From DASXMX01 sp036794395 (GTDB lineage Bacteria > Planctomycetota > Phycisphaerae > Tepidisphaerales > Tepidisphaeraceae): DNA of 32,090 bases. Under the pieces are notes generated by a model, which searched no databases, was not told the origin of the DNA, and saw nothing but the letters and a program-made list of their open reading frames with translations. Positions 30,941-32,090 of this stretch are shown piece by piece (the first letter of the stretch is position 1; each line of letters opens with the position of its first letter). The DNA lies in the NCBI GenBank assembly GCA_036794395.1, contig DAIRGS010000050.1:1-32090 (forward strand), given 5' to 3'. The translations under genes and the position numbers were made by a program.

Positions 30941-30963
30941 GGCACGGGTTGAAAACCCGTGTC
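30941..30963. terminator. Hairpin after the desaturase gene
   Basis: GGCACGGGTT-GAA-AACCCGTGTC is a 10-bp stem (one G-T pair) with a three-base loop, 23 bp behind the stop of the minus-strand desaturase gene. No T-tract follows; it could be a terminator or another dispersed hairpin repeat. Confidence 0.45.
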
Positions 30964-30985
30964 ACGAGAAGACGGTAGATCGCGA

Positions 30986-31915
30986 TTAAACGGCGTTTTG
31001 CGGGGTGGCTTTGATGGGCGTGTTGCCTTCGCGGAGGTCGCGGCGGAGGTCTTCGTCGAGGAACGCCAGGGCGTGTGGGGGCTTGATGACGCGGACGTGA
31101 GCGGCTTGTTGCTGCTCGGCGATTTCTTCGTGCAGGGCCTTCATCTGGGTCCAATGCAGGCGCGGGCGGTAGTGGTGCTCGGCGTGGTAGCCGTTGTTGA
31201 ACCAGAGCCAGTTGTAAAGCTTGTGATAAGAGCTGACGCCCCAGGCGATGGGGACATTGGGGTTGCCGCCGAGGTGAAGGTAATAGCCGTTGAGGTAGGA
31301 GAGGCAGTGCCCGAAGTAATAGAACGGGAGGAAGTAACACATGAACTTCCAGTTGAGCACAAACGCGAGAGTAAAGGTCAGCACGAAGACGGCGATTTCG
31401 ACCAGGCCCCAATACGCTTCGCGCGGGCTGAGGCGATAGATGTCGTTGTAGGTTTCGCGCGGATCGTCGCGAAGGTAGGAGAGAAAGGTGTACGTCCAGA
31501 CATTTTCGGCGTGGCCTGCGTGGCCGCGGCGGTAGATGGAGAGTGGATCGAAAGTTCTGCCGTCGTTATCGGGGAGATCGGCGTTGCCGATGTGGTGGCG
31601 CTTGTGAACGTTTTCGTAGAAGACCTGGGAGAACCCGAGCATGACCGATTCGAGGACGCTGAACGCGCGGTTGAGCGCGGGGGAGCGGAAATAGGGGTTG
31701 TGGAGGAAATTGTGGGAGATGCCGTTGATGTTCCAGGAGATGCTAATGGAGTAGATCAATCCGAGCGGTATCAACCAGGCCCAGGAAAGATGTTTGAATG
31801 CGACAAAGAGAAAGATGACAAACGCCAGTTGCGCGAGGGCCGCGAGAACGGGGATGATGTCCCAGCGGGAGTAGGCGAAGAAGCGGGAATTGGTTTTTAC
31901 TTTTACGGGAGTCAC
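30986..31915 (-). CDS. Fatty acid desaturase family protein
   Basis: The protein has 309 residues from GTG 31915 with GAGG nine bases upstream. The three histidine boxes of membrane di-iron desaturases/hydroxylases are HNFLH (near 68-72), HKRHH (near 104-108) and HAEHH (near 244-248), the last followed by YRPRLHW. Hydrophobic pairs lie at about 20-60, 170-195 and 200-215. The substrate may be an acyl lipid or a carotenoid-like compound; the family name covers both, and the sequence alone does not decide. The gene stands alone, ends in a hairpin, and is 130 bp from the next gene on the same strand. The last 175 bp of the window (31916-32090) show no gene. Confidence 0.88.
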   Translation of the reverse strand: MTPVKVKTNSRFFAYSRWDIIPVLAALAQLAFVIFLFVAFKHLSWAWLIPLGLIYSISISWNINGISHNFLHNPYFRSPALNRAFSVLESVMLGFSQVFYENVHKRHHIGNADLPDNDGRTFDPLSIYRRGHAGHAENVWTYTFLSYLRDDPRETYNDIYRLSPREAYWGLVEIAVFVLTFTLAFVLNWKFMCYFLPFYYFGHCLSYLNGYYLHLGGNPNVPIAWGVSSYHKLYNWLWFNNGYHAEHHYRPRLHWTQMKALHEEIAEQQQAAHVRVIKPPHALAFLDEDLRRDLREGNTPIKATPQNAV

Positions 31916-32090
31916 GCGGCGTGTACCTCGAAGGTTCAGAAGTTACGGCATCATCGGATGAAATCAATAGGCAAGAACCGGGGATCGGTCGAAATGGGTG
32001 CGTGACGGTTTCGGCGGCTGCCCTTTGTTTCCCTTCACCGGTACGCCGGGGGAAGCGAGCGGAATTGGCGACTGCCCGCGAGCGGGTAGG

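Overview
The window looks like a chromosomal piece of a planctomycete, perhaps of the Phycisphaerae. The evidence is the combination of a LEPR-XLL-type surface protein with dockerin-like calcium loops, a PEP-CTERM protein, an ECF sigma factor next to a Ser/Thr kinase with many TPRs, membrane proteins carrying the C-x2-CGYDLR...CPECG zinc ribbon, and secretin-N (STN)-like proteins with the DSWRDNGG signature. The class is a guess; the phylum is well supported. No tRNA, rRNA, CRISPR array or complete transposon was seen.

Layout. (1) 1-5434, minus strand: five consecutive STN-like membrane or secreted proteins. Two share an almost identical N-terminal module (three TM segments plus zinc ribbon); the last gene is cut by the window edge. 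(2) 5794-10647, plus strand: rpsU (59 aa, ribosomal protein S21), an ABC ATPase, an ABC-2 type permease and a membrane-anchored helical protein, packed like one operon. (3) 10860-16180: an accessory region with a truncated ImmA/IrrE gene and its XRE regulator (perfect 21-bp palindrome upstream), a secreted formylglycine-generating-enzyme-fold protein that looks like a diversity-generating retroelement (DGR) target followed by a stub resembling an avd gene, two DUF433/DUF5615 toxin-antitoxin pairs (one toxin frameshifted), an FRG-domain protein and an orphan antitoxin. A 39-bp repeat occurs twice here. (4) 16373-16774: rsfS, apparently starting at an AUU codon behind a perfect Shine-Dalgarno sequence. 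(5) 17134-21567: a 1477-aa surface protein (beta-helix, CAP domain, and a twice-repeated module ending in a dockerin-like loop). (6) 21821-26065, minus: TPR Ser/Thr kinase downstream of an ECF sigma factor. (7) 26230-28098: a PEP-CTERM protein, a SMI1/KNR4-like protein and a dense set of inverted-repeat elements. (8) 28099-31915, minus: a zinc-ribbon/GYF_2-like membrane protein, a Ser/Pro-rich membrane protein and a fatty acid desaturase.

How the parts work together. The S21/ABC genes should be co-transcribed. The ECF factor and kinase form a usual planctomycete signalling pair. The STN array probably acts at the envelope, but no secretin channel domain is present. The most interesting single region is 11828-12827: a protein with a hypervariable-type C-terminus and codon composition as expected from adenine-directed mutagenesis, next to what looks like the first dozen codons of avd, with no template repeat or reverse transcriptase in the window. 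This suggests a remote or orphaned DGR target.
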